Part shown: in pieces, positions 1-8,942 of the stretch
Position numbering within the stretch: position 1 is the first letter of the stretch
Layout: every line of letters starts with the position of its first letter
Assembly (NCBI GenBank): GCA_903902745.1
Contig: CAIUWA010000003.1
Span: forward strand, 32,836-96,835
Length of the DNA stretch: 64,000 nucleotides
Direction: 5' to 3'
From: an uncultured Opitutia bacterium
GTDB lineage: Bacteria > Verrucomicrobiota > Verrucomicrobiia > Opitutales > Opitutaceae
Notes under the pieces: model-generated
Database searches by the model: none
Told to the model about the DNA's origin: nothing
What the model saw: only the letters and a program-made list of their open reading frames with translations
Program-made: the position numbers and the translations under genes

Positions 1-1207
1 CCGGAACGCTCATCGAACGGCCCTCGGATAGGTCTCCGAGATTTTGATAACCCGGATAGTTACCTTCACGATGCGCATTCTTGCCGAAGGCCGAGGAGCC
101 GGTGATCGGCTGGCCGTTGCGATACAGCCCGTAGGACTTGATTTCCAGTCTGTCGCCCGGCAAGCCAACGAGGCGTTTGATGTAATACTGCTGAAGCTGG
201 CCACCATTGTCGCTAATTCCGGGAATATTGTCGGTGCGGAAGACAAACCCCTGCCCGACTGACGGCCGGACAAAATGATAGCTGACACGGTCGACGAGGA
301 GCTGGTCACCGGTCAAAAGGTCGAAGGACAGCAACGCATCCCCGCGCTGAACGGTCTTCCCGAGCCGCAGCCGATAAACCCGGTATGGCGCCGTTCCGGG
401 CTTCACGTTGAACATGTGCGACTCGGCCAGTCCGCGCCCGGCTTCCCGCGTAAGCTGCGCCAGCATTTCGTCGTGGCTGCCGAAAAAAGCCCCCTGGACA
501 ACCTTATCAAAACGGAAGTCCTCCGGGACCCTGATCTTCACCGGCGCGCCATTCACAAAAAGCGTGTATTCATGCAAGATCGTCGGCAACACGAGCCAGC
601 GCCGGCCCGGCACCTCAACATACGCCAGGAAGCCGTTGTCGAAAAAATCTGCTGAAACCTCCCCTGAGTCGGGCGCGGACACCGCATAATTTCTGGCTCC
701 AAAGGCGACGAGGCGAAAAGCCCGCGCCACGGCACCAGGCCGTTCCGCCGGCGTCCGGTAAATCTCCGAGGTCATGCCGTAATAGCTCGGCCACATCGAA
801 TTCGTCGGGATCTTGAACGGCTGCACGAAATACGCGCGGACGCCGAGGATGACGATCGCCGCCACGAGGAAGAATTCCACATACTCGACCAGCACGTTCT
901 TCGGGTAAACCCGGCCGCCGACCCGCCGCAGCGTGTCTTCCAGTTCCTCGATGAGCAGCTTCAGCTTGCCGGCCTCCGCCTGCTCCCGGTGGCTCTGCCG
1001 CAGCGCATCCGAGCGCGCCCGCAGCTCATTCCGCTCACCTTCCGTCAACTGGTCGCGCCGGTAATGCCAGACGTTGTCCGCGAGCTCGAGCCAGTTGGCG
1101 GCGTTCCCCCGCATGCGGTAGTCCGCGCCACCCAGCCCGACCCAGTCCAGGGATCTTTTGGCCACCCGGACGAACAGGTTGATCTCCGGCAAAACGGTTC
1201 TCGCCAT
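1..1207 (-). CDS. lepB: Signal peptidase I (partial, C-terminus beyond the window)
   Basis: This membrane-bound type I signal peptidase would remove signal peptides from exported proteins. The frame stays open from an ATG at 1207 to the window edge (402 codons), so the stop lies outside. A hydrophobic segment (EFFLVAAIVILGVRAYFV) precedes the catalytic serine box IPTNSMWP (Ser about residue 137). The lysine box YYIKRLVGLPGD (Lys about residue 344) and the DRV and GLPGD motifs follow. The Ser-Lys distance is about 207 residues against about 55 in E. coli LepB, because a segment of roughly 150 residues sits between boxes B and C. The first 100 residues are soluble and charged. It lies 6 nt after lepA on the same strand, so co-transcription with fabD-lepA is likely. 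Function is confident; the role of the insertion is unknown. Confidence 0.93.
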   Translation of the reverse strand, partial: MARTVLPEINLFVRVAKRSLDWVGLGGADYRMRGNAANWLELADNVWHYRRDQLTEGERNELRARSDALRQSHREQAEAGKLKLLIEELEDTLRRVGGRVYPKNVLVEYVEFFLVAAIVILGVRAYFVQPFKIPTNSMWPSYYGMTSEIYRTPAERPGAVARAFRLVAFGARNYAVSAPDSGEVSADFFDNGFLAYVEVPGRRWLVLPTILHEYTLFVNGAPVKIRVPEDFRFDKVVQGAFFGSHDEMLAQLTREAGRGLAESHMFNVKPGTAPYRVYRLRLGKTVQRGDALLSFDLLTGDQLLVDRVSYHFVRPSVGQGFVFRTDNIPGISDNGGQLQQYYIKRLVGLPGDRLEIKSYGLYRNGQPITGSSAFGKNAHREGNYPGYQNLGDLSEGRSMSVP

Positions 1208-1213
1208 GGGCGC

Positions 1214-3010
1214 TCAGTCGTTCTGCAGCACCTTGATGAAGGCGTCCGGCGGGATGGAGACCTTGCCGATCAGCTTCATCTTCTTTTTGCCCTCCTTCTG
1301 CTTGTCGAGGAGCTTCCGCTTCCGGCTGATGTCACCGCCATAGCACTTCGCCGTGACGTCCTTGCGCATCTCGCGGACGTTGTCGCGCGCGATGACCTTG
1401 CCGCCGATGGCGGCCTGGATGGCGACCTTGAACATCTGCGGCGGAATGATGTCCGCGAGCTTCTCGCAGAGCTGGCGGCCCTTGCCCTCGGCCTTCTCGC
1501 GGTGCACGATGCAGGCGAAAGCATCGACCGGGTCTCCGTTGATCATGATGTCCATCTTCACGAGATCCGACGTCAGGTAGTCGCCGAGTTCGTAGTCCAT
1601 GGAGCCGTAACCGTGCGTGATGCTTTTCAGCCGGTCGTTGAAATCCACGAGGATTTCGTTGAGCGGAAGGATGGCGCGCAGCATCACGCGGTTCATGTCG
1701 AGCGTGTCCGTGTGATCAACCACCCCGCGCTTTTCCATGATGAGGGCGAGGATGTCGCCCATCGAGTCGTTGGGCAGGATGATCGAGGCCCGGATCGTCG
1801 GCTCCCTGATTTCCAGGATCGTGCCCGGGTCCGGCATGTTGACGGGATTATCCACGTCCAGCTCCTCGCCACCCTGTTTCACGACATGGTAAATGACGCT
1901 CGGGTAAGTCGAGATGATGTCCACGCCGTGTTCGCGGCGGATGCGCTCCTGGATGATCTCCATGTGGAGCAGCCCGAGGAAGCCGCAGCGGAAACCGAAA
2001 CCGAGCGCGAGGGAACTTTCCGAGGCGTAGACAAACGCCGCGTCATTCAGCCGCAGCCGGCCGAGCGCGGCCTTGAGCTTCTCGTAGTCGTCGCTCTCGA
2101 GCGGATAGAGCCCGCAGAAGACGAGCGGCCGCACCTCCTTGTAGCCGGGCAGCATCTCGGTGGCGGGCCGCGCCGCGAGCGTGATGGTGTCACCGGTCTT
2201 GACGTCCGCGGTGTTCTTGATGCTGGAGACAATGTAGCCCACGTCGCCGGCGCCAAGGGAGCCGATCTTCGTCATCTTGGGCATGAACACCCCGACCTCC
2301 TTCACCTCGGCCTTCTGGCCGTTGCTCATGAGCATCATCATGTCGTGGGCCTTGATGGTGCCCGAAAACACGCGCACGTAGGCGATGCAGCCGCGGTAGG
2401 AATCGTAGAGCGAGTCGAACACGAGGCAGCGCGTCTGAGGATAATCGGTCCAGCGAGGAGACGGCACGCGGGCCACCACGGCCTCAAGGATGTCCTCGAT
2501 GCCAATGCCTGACTTGCCGCTGGCGAGAATGGCCTCCTCGGCCGGAATCGACAGGATGTCCTCCAGCTGGCGGATGCAAAGCTCGAGGTTGGCGCTGGGC
2601 AGGTCGATCTTGTTGATGACGGGGATGACCTTGAGTTTCTGGGCAAACGCCAGGTGCGCGTTGGCGACCGTCTGCGCCTCGACGCCCTGCGCTGCGTCAA
2701 TCAGGAGCACGGCGCCCTCGCAGGCGGCCAGGCTGCGCGAGACTTCATAGGAAAAGTCCACGTGGCCGGGCGTGTCCATCAGGTTGAGCTTGTAGTCCTG
2801 CCCATTCTTCGCGCGGTACGTCATCGTCACCGGATGCGACTTGATCGTGATGCCGCGCTCCTTCTCGAGATCCATCGAGTCGAGGTGCTGATCGGTCATC
2901 ACCCGCTGCTCGATCGTGTTGGTGTGCTCGAGCAGCCGGTCGGAGAGCGTGGTTTTGCCGTGGTCGACGTGCGCGATGATGCAGAAATTGCGGGTGTTCT
3001 TGGCGGGCAT
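1214..3010 (-). CDS. lepA: Elongation factor 4 (LepA GTPase)
   Basis: This ribosome-associated translational GTPase back-translocates or remodels stalled ribosomes. It has 598 residues, the family length. The G domain shows AHVDHGKTTLSDRLLE (G1), ERGITIKSHP (G2 area), DTPGHVDFSYE (G3) and NKIDLP (G4). The typical EF4 C-terminal domain ends KKKMKLIGKVSIPPDAF. The frame is open upstream to 3154, but that stretch overlaps fabD. The ATG at 3010 (MPAKNTRNFCIIAHVDHG) gives the canonical N-terminus and sits 2 nt after the fabD stop. Gene order fabD-lepA-lepB is tight, and pairing of lepA with lepB is common in bacteria. Confidence 0.97.
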   Translation of the reverse strand: MPAKNTRNFCIIAHVDHGKTTLSDRLLEHTNTIEQRVMTDQHLDSMDLEKERGITIKSHPVTMTYRAKNGQDYKLNLMDTPGHVDFSYEVSRSLAACEGAVLLIDAAQGVEAQTVANAHLAFAQKLKVIPVINKIDLPSANLELCIRQLEDILSIPAEEAILASGKSGIGIEDILEAVVARVPSPRWTDYPQTRCLVFDSLYDSYRGCIAYVRVFSGTIKAHDMMMLMSNGQKAEVKEVGVFMPKMTKIGSLGAGDVGYIVSSIKNTADVKTGDTITLAARPATEMLPGYKEVRPLVFCGLYPLESDDYEKLKAALGRLRLNDAAFVYASESSLALGFGFRCGFLGLLHMEIIQERIRREHGVDIISTYPSVIYHVVKQGGEELDVDNPVNMPDPGTILEIREPTIRASIILPNDSMGDILALIMEKRGVVDHTDTLDMNRVMLRAILPLNEILVDFNDRLKSITHGYGSMDYELGDYLTSDLVKMDIMINGDPVDAFACIVHREKAEGKGRQLCEKLADIIPPQMFKVAIQAAIGGKVIARDNVREMRKDVTAKCYGGDISRKRKLLDKQKEGKKKMKLIGKVSIPPDAFIKVLQND

Positions 3011-3012
3011 CG

Positions 3013-3924
3013 TCAGGCGGTCACATCCGTAAACTCCGAAAAACTCTTCACCACCCAGGCCTTGTCGGTGCGGCGGGCCAGCCCGGCGAGCACCGCTCCC
3101 GGCCCCAACTCCCAGAATTCGGTCGCACCCGCCGCGGCGGCGGCCCGCATGCAATCCTCCCAGAGCACCGGCGACACCACCTGCCTCACGAGCGCAGCCT
3201 TGATCGCGGCCGGGTCACTGACGGCCTGTCCCGTGGTGTTGGTAAACACGGCGAAGCGCGGGGCGGCAAACGGCACGGTCGCCAGATAAGCCGCGAAGGC
3301 CATGCGCGCCGGCTCCATCAGCCGGCTGTGGTAGGCGCCCGCGACATTCAGCGGGATCACCTTCTTCATCCCGCGCGCCTTGGCGGCTGACACGGCATTG
3401 TCCACCAGCACCTTTTCCCCGGAAACGATGATCTGACCGGGTGCGTTGAAATTGGCCGCCTCGATGTTGAACTCGCGGCACAGGTCCTGGACCTTCGCCC
3501 GGTCCTCGCCGACGACGGCGGCCATCGTGCCGGTCGATTGCTCGCAGGCCTGCTGCATCAGCCGGCCGCGTTCCGCCACAATGCGGAGGCCGGTGGCAAA
3601 ATCGAACACTCCCGCCGCACAGTAGGCGGTGACCTCGCCGAGGCTCAGCCCGAGGGCGAACCGGGGTCCGTCCACCGGCAGCTTCGACCGCTCCTGGAGG
3701 GCGGCGAGCAAGGCCAGCCCGTGCACAAACAGCGCCGGCTGGCAGACCTTCGTCTGCGTGAGTTCTGCCTCCGGCCCTTCAAAGCTCACGGCCGCCAGGT
3801 TCCAGCCCAGGACCTGTCCCGCCTCGTCATAGAGGGCGCGGGCGGCCGGCGAGGCCTCATGGAGCGACTTTCCCATGCCCACTTTTTGGGCTCCCTGTCC
3901 TGCGAATAAAAGTGCCAGTGCCAT
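3013..3924 (-). CDS. fabD: Malonyl-CoA:ACP transacylase
   Basis: FabD moves malonyl groups from CoA to acyl carrier protein for type II fatty acid synthesis. It has 303 residues, close to the usual 300-310. Visible motifs are FAGQGAQ near the N-terminus, the nucleophile elbow GLSLGE, NFNAPGQIIVSG, and NVAGAYHSRLM with the catalytic His. The elbow has Leu where most FabD proteins have His (GHSLG). The same GLSLG form is known in related Planctomycetes-Verrucomicrobia sequences, so it need not mean loss of function. The ATG at 3924 (MALALLFAGQGAQ) was chosen over a longer frame to 3966 because it matches the family start. No other fab genes are adjacent. Confidence 0.95.
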   Translation of the reverse strand: MALALLFAGQGAQKVGMGKSLHEASPAARALYDEAGQVLGWNLAAVSFEGPEAELTQTKVCQPALFVHGLALLAALQERSKLPVDGPRFALGLSLGEVTAYCAAGVFDFATGLRIVAERGRLMQQACEQSTGTMAAVVGEDRAKVQDLCREFNIEAANFNAPGQIIVSGEKVLVDNAVSAAKARGMKKVIPLNVAGAYHSRLMEPARMAFAAYLATVPFAAPRFAVFTNTTGQAVSDPAAIKAALVRQVVSPVLWEDCMRAAAAAGATEFWELGPGAVLAGLARRTDKAWVVKSFSEFTDVTA

Positions 3925-3969
3925 GTTCAAACCGTCCAGAGAATCGCCCGGCACCGCGAAATCCAAGCC

Positions 3970-4860
3970 CTAAAAACGTTTCAGCTGGGGAAAGTACTTC
4001 GCGTCATCGTCGCGCTTCTGGACTTCCGGCCGGAAGGGCGCGGGTTTCTCCTGCACCGGCGGCGGTAAAAAGCCGGCGGGGTTCGGACCGGGGAGTGGCA
4101 GCGGGGTCTTCAATTCTGGCAGCAGGCTCTGCGGCGAAGGGAGCGTCATGGCCTGGACATACGGATTTTCCACGGGACCAGCTGGTCCGGCCCGGCGGGC
4201 TAAATCCGCCGTCGCGGCAAAACCGGAGGCATCGGGCAGCGCGAGAGCCTGACCCAACCTGTCGGGTGAATTCAATGGCGACGGGCCCGGGCTCGTTTCC
4301 ATCGTGGTCTTCAGCAGGTTGAAATCATGCGGGGTCATCCACGCCTCCATGAAGCCCGTCAGCGGGTTCGGCGCATCCTTCACCGCGGCCACGGCTTCCG
4401 CCTCATCCCGCACCAACTCACGGCGATCCATCTGCACAGTCATATCCTTCTCCTCCCCGAAGGCGGCCGCCGGTGAGTTGAGCCCGGCGCCGGACTTGTC
4501 CGCCCGTTCCCGATTTCGCGGATCGGACGAATGCGCGGATTTTTTTTCCATCGCGTCGATCAGCCACGCCCCGGACTTGGCCGTCTTGGCGCTCTCCGTG
4601 GCCGTGGTGGGCGGGCGCGGCAGCGGCAGGGACGAAGGCATCGACAACTCGGGCGCGCCCATGCCGGGTAGCGTCAGGCGGGGATCGAGCGGCATCACGT
4701 GATCGGCCTTCAGCGCCTCCAGATCACCCTTGGTCGCGGTGATGGTGTCGTTGACCGCCTTTTTCGCCGGCTCCTCGGCCGCCCGGACCGGCACCGCCGC
4801 CGCCGCCGCCGAGACCAGCAGCAGGCGGAGGGCGAAGCCGATGACGTGCGACCGGTCCAT
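3970..4860 (-). CDS. Secreted proline-rich hypothetical protein
   Basis: I do not recognise this 296-residue protein. It begins with a cleavable signal peptide (FALRLLLVSAAAAAVPVRA) followed by a mature part rich in Pro, Ala, Lys and Glu, with low-complexity runs such as LPLPRPPTTATESAKTAK and PLPLPGPNPAGFLPPP. It has no further membrane segment or cysteine-based motif. It starts 6 nt after the pilT stop on the same strand, so it is probably co-transcribed with pilT and located in the periplasm. A link to type IV pilus function is possible from context only. A short gap of about 45 nt separates it from fabD. Confidence 0.75.
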   Translation of the reverse strand: MDRSHVIGFALRLLLVSAAAAAVPVRAAEEPAKKAVNDTITATKGDLEALKADHVMPLDPRLTLPGMGAPELSMPSSLPLPRPPTTATESAKTAKSGAWLIDAMEKKSAHSSDPRNRERADKSGAGLNSPAAAFGEEKDMTVQMDRRELVRDEAEAVAAVKDAPNPLTGFMEAWMTPHDFNLLKTTMETSPGPSPLNSPDRLGQALALPDASGFAATADLARRAGPAGPVENPYVQAMTLPSPQSLLPELKTPLPLPGPNPAGFLPPPVQEKPAPFRPEVQKRDDDAKYFPQLKRF

Positions 4861-4866
4861 GGCCGA

Positions 4867-5964
4867 TCAACCGGTCTTCATGAAGATGCCCTTCAGGTTC
4901 ATCTCCAGCGCCTGGGGGTTGGGCGAGAACTTGAGGCCATCGCTCTTGCTGATCTTGCCCGCCTTGATCAGGCGGTAGATGTCCTTGTTGAAGGAGAAGC
5001 TCGTCGAGTCGGCGCCGCTTTCGAGCATGCCCTGGAGCTTTTCGTTCTGGCCCTCGAGGATGAGGTTCTTGACGACCGCATCCGCGCTCAGGATTTCATT
5101 CGCCGGCACGCGGGCGTTGCCCTCGATCGTCGGGATGAGCTTTTGGCAGATGAAGCCGCGGAGGGATCCGGCGATCTGGCGGCGAGCCTGCGCGATCTGC
5201 TCGGGCGGAAAAAATTCAAACAGGCGGGTCAGTGACTGCGCCACGGTGGCCGCGTGCATGGTCGAGAACACCAGATGGCCCGTCTCGGCCGCGCTGATCG
5301 CGGTCTCGAAGGTCTCCTTGTCGCGCATTTCACCGATCAGGATGATGTCGGGGTTCTGGCGCAGCACGGACTTGATCGCCAGTTCGAAGCTCGGCACATC
5401 GAGGCCGATCTCGCGCTGCTGGAAAAGCGATTTCTCGTCCTGGAAGGTGTATTCGATCGGGTCCTCGATGGTGACGATGTGCTTGTCGAGGTTCACGTTG
5501 ATCCAGTTCAGCATCGCGGCCATCGTGGAGCTCTTGCCGGAGCCGGTGGCGCCGCACACGAGCAGGATGCCGTCCTTGGCCTGCGAGAGCTTAATCAGCG
5601 CCTCCGCAGTCTGCCCGAGACCCAGGTCCTCGAAGCTTGGCACGCGGCTCTTGATATGACGCATGACGATGCTCACGAGCCCGCGCTGGTGAAAGGCGTT
5701 CACGCGGAAACGGCCCACGCCTTCGGCGGCGTAGGCGAAGTCGACCTGCCCGTCGTCGTCCCACTTCGCCTTGAAAACGCGCGGCACGTTCTCGTCCACA
5801 AACGCCTGCGCCTCGGGGCACGTGATGGGGTCCATGTCCACCGGCTTCAACCGGCCGGCCAGGCGGACGTAACCCGGCTTGTTGGATTTGACCACGATGT
5901 CGCTCGCGCCGCTGTCGACGGCAAGCTTCAGGAGGTCGTTGAACATTTCAGTGTGTGGCGTCAT
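4867..5964 (-). CDS. pilT: Type IV pilus retraction ATPase, PilT family
   Basis: This cytoplasmic hexameric ATPase of the secretion-ATPase superfamily is expected to power pilus retraction. It has 365 residues, typical of PilT/PilU. The N-terminal PAS-like domain (about 1-110) precedes Walker A CGATGSGKSST (residues 138-148). The Asp box IEDPIEYTF, Walker B DIILIGEMRD and His box TGHLVFSTMHAATVAQS follow. The C-terminal AIRNLI-type helix is not clearly present, and the tail is longer than in E. coli-type PilT, so a PilU-like paralogue is an alternative. Start ATG at 5964. No other pilus genes are in the window. A secreted protein of unknown function follows 6 nt downstream. Confidence 0.88.
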   Translation of the reverse strand: MTPHTEMFNDLLKLAVDSGASDIVVKSNKPGYVRLAGRLKPVDMDPITCPEAQAFVDENVPRVFKAKWDDDGQVDFAYAAEGVGRFRVNAFHQRGLVSIVMRHIKSRVPSFEDLGLGQTAEALIKLSQAKDGILLVCGATGSGKSSTMAAMLNWINVNLDKHIVTIEDPIEYTFQDEKSLFQQREIGLDVPSFELAIKSVLRQNPDIILIGEMRDKETFETAISAAETGHLVFSTMHAATVAQSLTRLFEFFPPEQIAQARRQIAGSLRGFICQKLIPTIEGNARVPANEILSADAVVKNLILEGQNEKLQGMLESGADSTSFSFNKDIYRLIKAGKISKSDGLKFSPNPQALEMNLKGIFMKTG

Positions 5965-6056
5965 GGGGGAATACAGGGCAAAAAAACGTTGCGGATTCCT
6001 TAAATCGCCCTGCTCTGTTCAGCAAGGCTTCATTGCCTGTCCGCTTCGCCCTCTCC

Positions 6057-6944
6057 ATGCATCCTTCCCGCTTCACCGGCACCATCACCGCGCTTGTCAC
6101 GCCCTTCCGGCGGGGACAGGTCGCCTATGAAGATCTCGCCAAACTGGTGGCGCACCAGATCAAGGGCGGCATCAACGGCCTCGTTCCCGTGGGCACCACG
6201 GGCGAGTCGCCGACTCTTTCGCATGAGGAGCATATGGACGTCATCCGGGCCGTCATTGCGGCCGCCCGCGGGCGCGTGCCCGTGATCGCGGGGACCGGTT
6301 CCAATTCCACGCAGGAGGCGGTGGAGCTCACCACGCTTTCCGACGAGGCCGGGGCCGATGCCATGCTCGTCGTGGCGCCCTACTACAACAAGCCGAGCCA
6401 GGAAGGTCTTTACCGGCACTTTGCCACGCTGGCCGAGGCCACCGACAAGCCGATCATCCTCTATTCCATCCCGGGACGCTGCGGCATCGAAATCAGCGTG
6501 GCCGTCGTTGAACGTCTCCGGGCGAAGTATTCCCATGTGAGCACGATCAAGGAGGCCGGCGGCAGCGTGGATCGCGTCGACCAGCTCAAGCAGGCGATGG
6601 GCCGCGACATCACCGTGCTCAGCGGCGACGACTCCCTCACCCTGCCCTTCATGTCCGTTGGCGCCGAGGGCGTGATCAGCGTCGCATCCAATCTTTACGC
6701 GCGCGAAGTCGGCCGGATGGTGCAGCTGGCCCTCGCCCACGATTTCGCGAAGGCTGGTGTCCTCCATCGCCGGCTTTATCCCATGTTCAAGGCGATCTTC
6801 ATCGAGCCCAATCCGGTGCCGATCAAGGCCGCGCTGGTGCGCGCGGGAATCATTGCCTCGGGCGAAGTCCGCGCCCCGCTCTGCGAAATGACCGCGGCGA
6901 ACGCCCGCGTACTCGCCGCGACGCTGGCCATGCTCGACCGCTGA
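6057..6944 (+). CDS. dapA: 4-hydroxy-tetrahydrodipicolinate synthase
   Basis: DapA condenses pyruvate with aspartate semialdehyde, the first committed step to diaminopimelate and lysine. It has 295 residues forming a TIM barrel. Diagnostic motifs are GTTGESPTLSHEEH, the Tyr-bearing YYNKPSQEGLYRHF, YSIPGRCG, and the Schiff-base Lys in STIKEAGG. The frame is open back to 5955, but the ATG at 6057 (MHPSRFTGTITALVTPF) gives the family N-terminus. No clear Shine-Dalgarno sequence precedes it. The next gene, dapB, starts 10 nt downstream, then ruvA, forming a small operon divergent from pilT. The substrate-producing gene asd lies separately near 50-51 kb. Confidence 0.96.
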   Translation: MHPSRFTGTITALVTPFRRGQVAYEDLAKLVAHQIKGGINGLVPVGTTGESPTLSHEEHMDVIRAVIAAARGRVPVIAGTGSNSTQEAVELTTLSDEAGADAMLVVAPYYNKPSQEGLYRHFATLAEATDKPIILYSIPGRCGIEISVAVVERLRAKYSHVSTIKEAGGSVDRVDQLKQAMGRDITVLSGDDSLTLPFMSVGAEGVISVASNLYAREVGRMVQLALAHDFAKAGVLHRRLYPMFKAIFIEPNPVPIKAALVRAGIIASGEVRAPLCEMTAANARVLAATLAMLDR

Positions 6945-6954
6945 ACGTCCCGCC

Positions 6955-7686
6955 ATGGCCCTCCGCATTCTTCTCAATGGCGCCAAGGGCCGCATGGGCC
7001 TCGCGATCGCCGCCGCCGCCCGGGACCTGAAGCTCACGCTGAGTGGCGCCGTGGACGCCGGCGATGATCTGGCCGCATCGATCGCGGACTGCGATGTGAT
7101 CGTTGACTTCAGCTCCCACCAGGCGACCGAGTCACTGCTCAAACAGGCCGTGGCCCGGTGCAAGCCGGTCGTCATTGGGACCACCGGCCATTCGGCGGCC
7201 GACCGGAAGAAGCTGCTCGGCCTCGCCGGCAAGATCCCGTGCGTCTGGGCTGGAAATTTCTCCGTCGGCGTCAACCTGCTTTTCGCCCTCACCCGCCGCG
7301 CCGCCAGCGTGCTCGGGGCCGACTACGACATCGAGGTCGTGGAGATGCACCATCGTTTCAAGAAGGACGCGCCCAGCGGCACCGCTGCTCGCTTGCTCGA
7401 GATTATCCTCGAGGAAAGAAAGCTTTCCGCCAAGGCGCTGCGCCACGGCCGCGAGGGCATCACCGGCGAACGCCAGCCCACCGAGGTGGGCGTCCACGCC
7501 CTGCGCGGCGGGGATGTCGTGGGCGACCACACCGTGATGTTTGCCGGGCTGGGCGAGCGGATCGAACTCACGCACAAGGCGGGCGACCGTGCCATTTTCG
7601 CCCGCGGTGCGCTCCGTGCCGCGCAGTGGGTCGTGACGCAAAAGCCCGGGGTCTATGACATGCAGGACGTGCTGGGACTGCGTTAG
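6955..7686 (+). CDS. dapB: 4-hydroxy-tetrahydrodipicolinate reductase
   Basis: DapB reduces the DapA product with NAD(P)H in the diaminopimelate pathway. It has 243 residues, slightly shorter than E. coli DapB (about 270). The N-terminal Rossmann motif is NGAKGRMG. The substrate/catalytic segment VEMHHRFKKDAPSGTA carries the His-His pair and Lys, and GTTGHS and GNFSVGVNL are also present. The start 10 nt after dapA and direct abutment of its stop to the ruvA ATG support translational coupling across dapA-dapB-ruvA. Confidence 0.96.
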   Translation: MALRILLNGAKGRMGLAIAAAARDLKLTLSGAVDAGDDLAASIADCDVIVDFSSHQATESLLKQAVARCKPVVIGTTGHSAADRKKLLGLAGKIPCVWAGNFSVGVNLLFALTRRAASVLGADYDIEVVEMHHRFKKDAPSGTAARLLEIILEERKLSAKALRHGREGITGERQPTEVGVHALRGGDVVGDHTVMFAGLGERIELTHKAGDRAIFARGALRAAQWVVTQKPGVYDMQDVLGLR

Positions 7687-8286
7687 ATGATCACCTCCAT
7701 CCACGGCACGCTCGTCGCGGCCACCCCGCTCCACGCCATTGTCGAGCTCAACGGCCTCGGCTACGAGGTGAACATCCCGGTGACGACGGCGGAAAAACTT
7801 CCCGCCCCCGGCGCCGCCGTGCGGCTGCACACCCATGTCGTCTATCGCGAGGACGCCCAGACGCTCTATGGCTTTGCCACGGGCGAGGAGCGCGACTTTT
7901 TCCGCCTCATGATCGAGCACGTCACCGGGGTCGGCCCGAAGGTCGCGCTCACGATCATGAGCAAGTTGTCCCTGCCCCTGCTCCAAAGCGCGATCCGTCT
8001 CGGCGACATCGGCACGCTCGCGCAATGCCCGGGCATCGGCAAGAAGACCGCCGAGCGGCTCGTGGTGGAATTGAAGTCCAAGGTCGGCCCGGGCAGTTGG
8101 GCCGCTCCCTCGAGCGAGGCAGGCGCGATCGCAGCCAGCGGCTCGAGTGCGCATCGTGATGCGGTGGCGACCCTGGTCGCGCTCGGCTATAAGCCGGCGG
8201 AGGCCGACCAAGCCGTGCGGGCGGCGGCCTTGGCGCTCGGGGCGAAGGCCACGACCGAGGCGCTGGTCAAGAAGGCGCTGAATTAG
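7687..8286 (+). CDS. ruvA: Holliday junction branch migration protein RuvA
   Basis: RuvA binds Holliday junctions and loads the RuvB motor during recombinational repair. It has 199 residues, as expected. Domain I is the OB fold at the N-terminus (MITSIHGTLV). Domain II has two helix-hairpin-helix motifs (VTGVGPKVALTI and CPGIGKKTAERLVVELK). Domain III is the C-terminal UBA-like part after a short linker (ATLVALGYKPAEADQAVRAA). The ATG follows the dapB stop with no gap. Its 3' end overlaps the convergent anti-sigma-like gene by 4 nt. ruvB and ruvC are not in the window. Confidence 0.96.
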   Translation: MITSIHGTLVAATPLHAIVELNGLGYEVNIPVTTAEKLPAPGAAVRLHTHVVYREDAQTLYGFATGEERDFFRLMIEHVTGVGPKVALTIMSKLSLPLLQSAIRLGDIGTLAQCPGIGKKTAERLVVELKSKVGPGSWAAPSSEAGAIAASGSSAHRDAVATLVALGYKPAEADQAVRAAALALGAKATTEALVKKALN

Positions 8287-8942
8287 CGCTCAAACTGCCA
8301 CGCGGCTTTTTCCTCGGGGTTCACCGGCGCCAGCTTCATGGAAGCGGGCGTGGTCTGCACGGGCAGGCTGCGGTGAAAAACGAGATCTTCCGCGGGGACA
8401 GTTCCGATGGGCGTGAACTGCACCTGCTGCATCCAATCGAGGGATGGCTCGGCGGTCGCGGGCGTCACCCGGCGGAGGCTGCGCGGCGACTGCCCGGCCG
8501 TCAGATAATTCACGGGCGTCGCGACGAGCCCCACGGGCTTGGCGGCGCTGGACGCCGGCGTGATCTGCACGATTTGCTCACGCGGCGCCGGCACCGGGCC
8601 CTCCACGGGCCGATGGACAAAAATGAACGCGACACAGGCGGCCGCGGCGAGTCCCACGCCATAACCCACCCAGGCAAAACGCGGACGGGAATCCGGAAAC
8701 GCCAGGACCTTCTCCTCGGCGGCGGCGGCGGCCATGGCGAGCTTTCCACCTGCGCTGGCGGCGGAAGGGCGCGCCTGCTCGAACATCACCGTACACGCGC
8801 GGTGCATGCGGCAATATTGCTGGTAGGTGGCCCGACGGGCCGGATTGCGGGCAATCTCCGTCTCAAGCAGGGCGGCATCGGCCGGCTCGATCTGCTGGTC
8901 AAGGTAGAGGTTGAGCAGTTCGATGAACTTGGTGTCTTTCAT
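8283..8942 (-). CDS. Putative anti-sigma factor (single-pass membrane protein)
   Basis: This 219-residue protein probably restrains the ECF sigma factor encoded just upstream. The N-terminal about 60 residues resemble a short anti-sigma domain (MKDTKFIELLNLYLDQQI; Cys44, His47 and Cys50 in QYCRMHRAC), although the classical His-X3-Cys-X2-Cys zinc motif is not intact. One membrane segment lies at about residues 90-109 (FAWVGYGVGLAAAACVAFIF). The C-terminal half is Pro/Ala/Thr-rich and likely periplasmic. Its ATG overlaps the sigma gene stop by 4 nt (ATGA), which fits a sigma/anti-sigma pair. The function is inferred from context and topology, not from a strong motif. Confidence 0.7.
   Translation of the reverse strand: MKDTKFIELLNLYLDQQIEPADAALLETEIARNPARRATYQQYCRMHRACTVMFEQARPSAASAGGKLAMAAAAAEEKVLAFPDSRPRFAWVGYGVGLAAAACVAFIFVHRPVEGPVPAPREQIVQITPASSAAKPVGLVATPVNYLTAGQSPRSLRRVTPATAEPSLDWMQQVQFTPIGTVPAEDLVFHRSLPVQTTPASMKLAPVNPEEKAAWQFER

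Noticed and set aside
989..2512. 507-codon open frame on the plus strand
   Set aside because: It is antisense to lepA; the frame stays open only because of the GC-rich third positions of the real gene.
3925..3966. Longer FabD start
   Set aside because: The extra 14 residues do not match FabD; the ATG at 3924 matches the family N-terminus.
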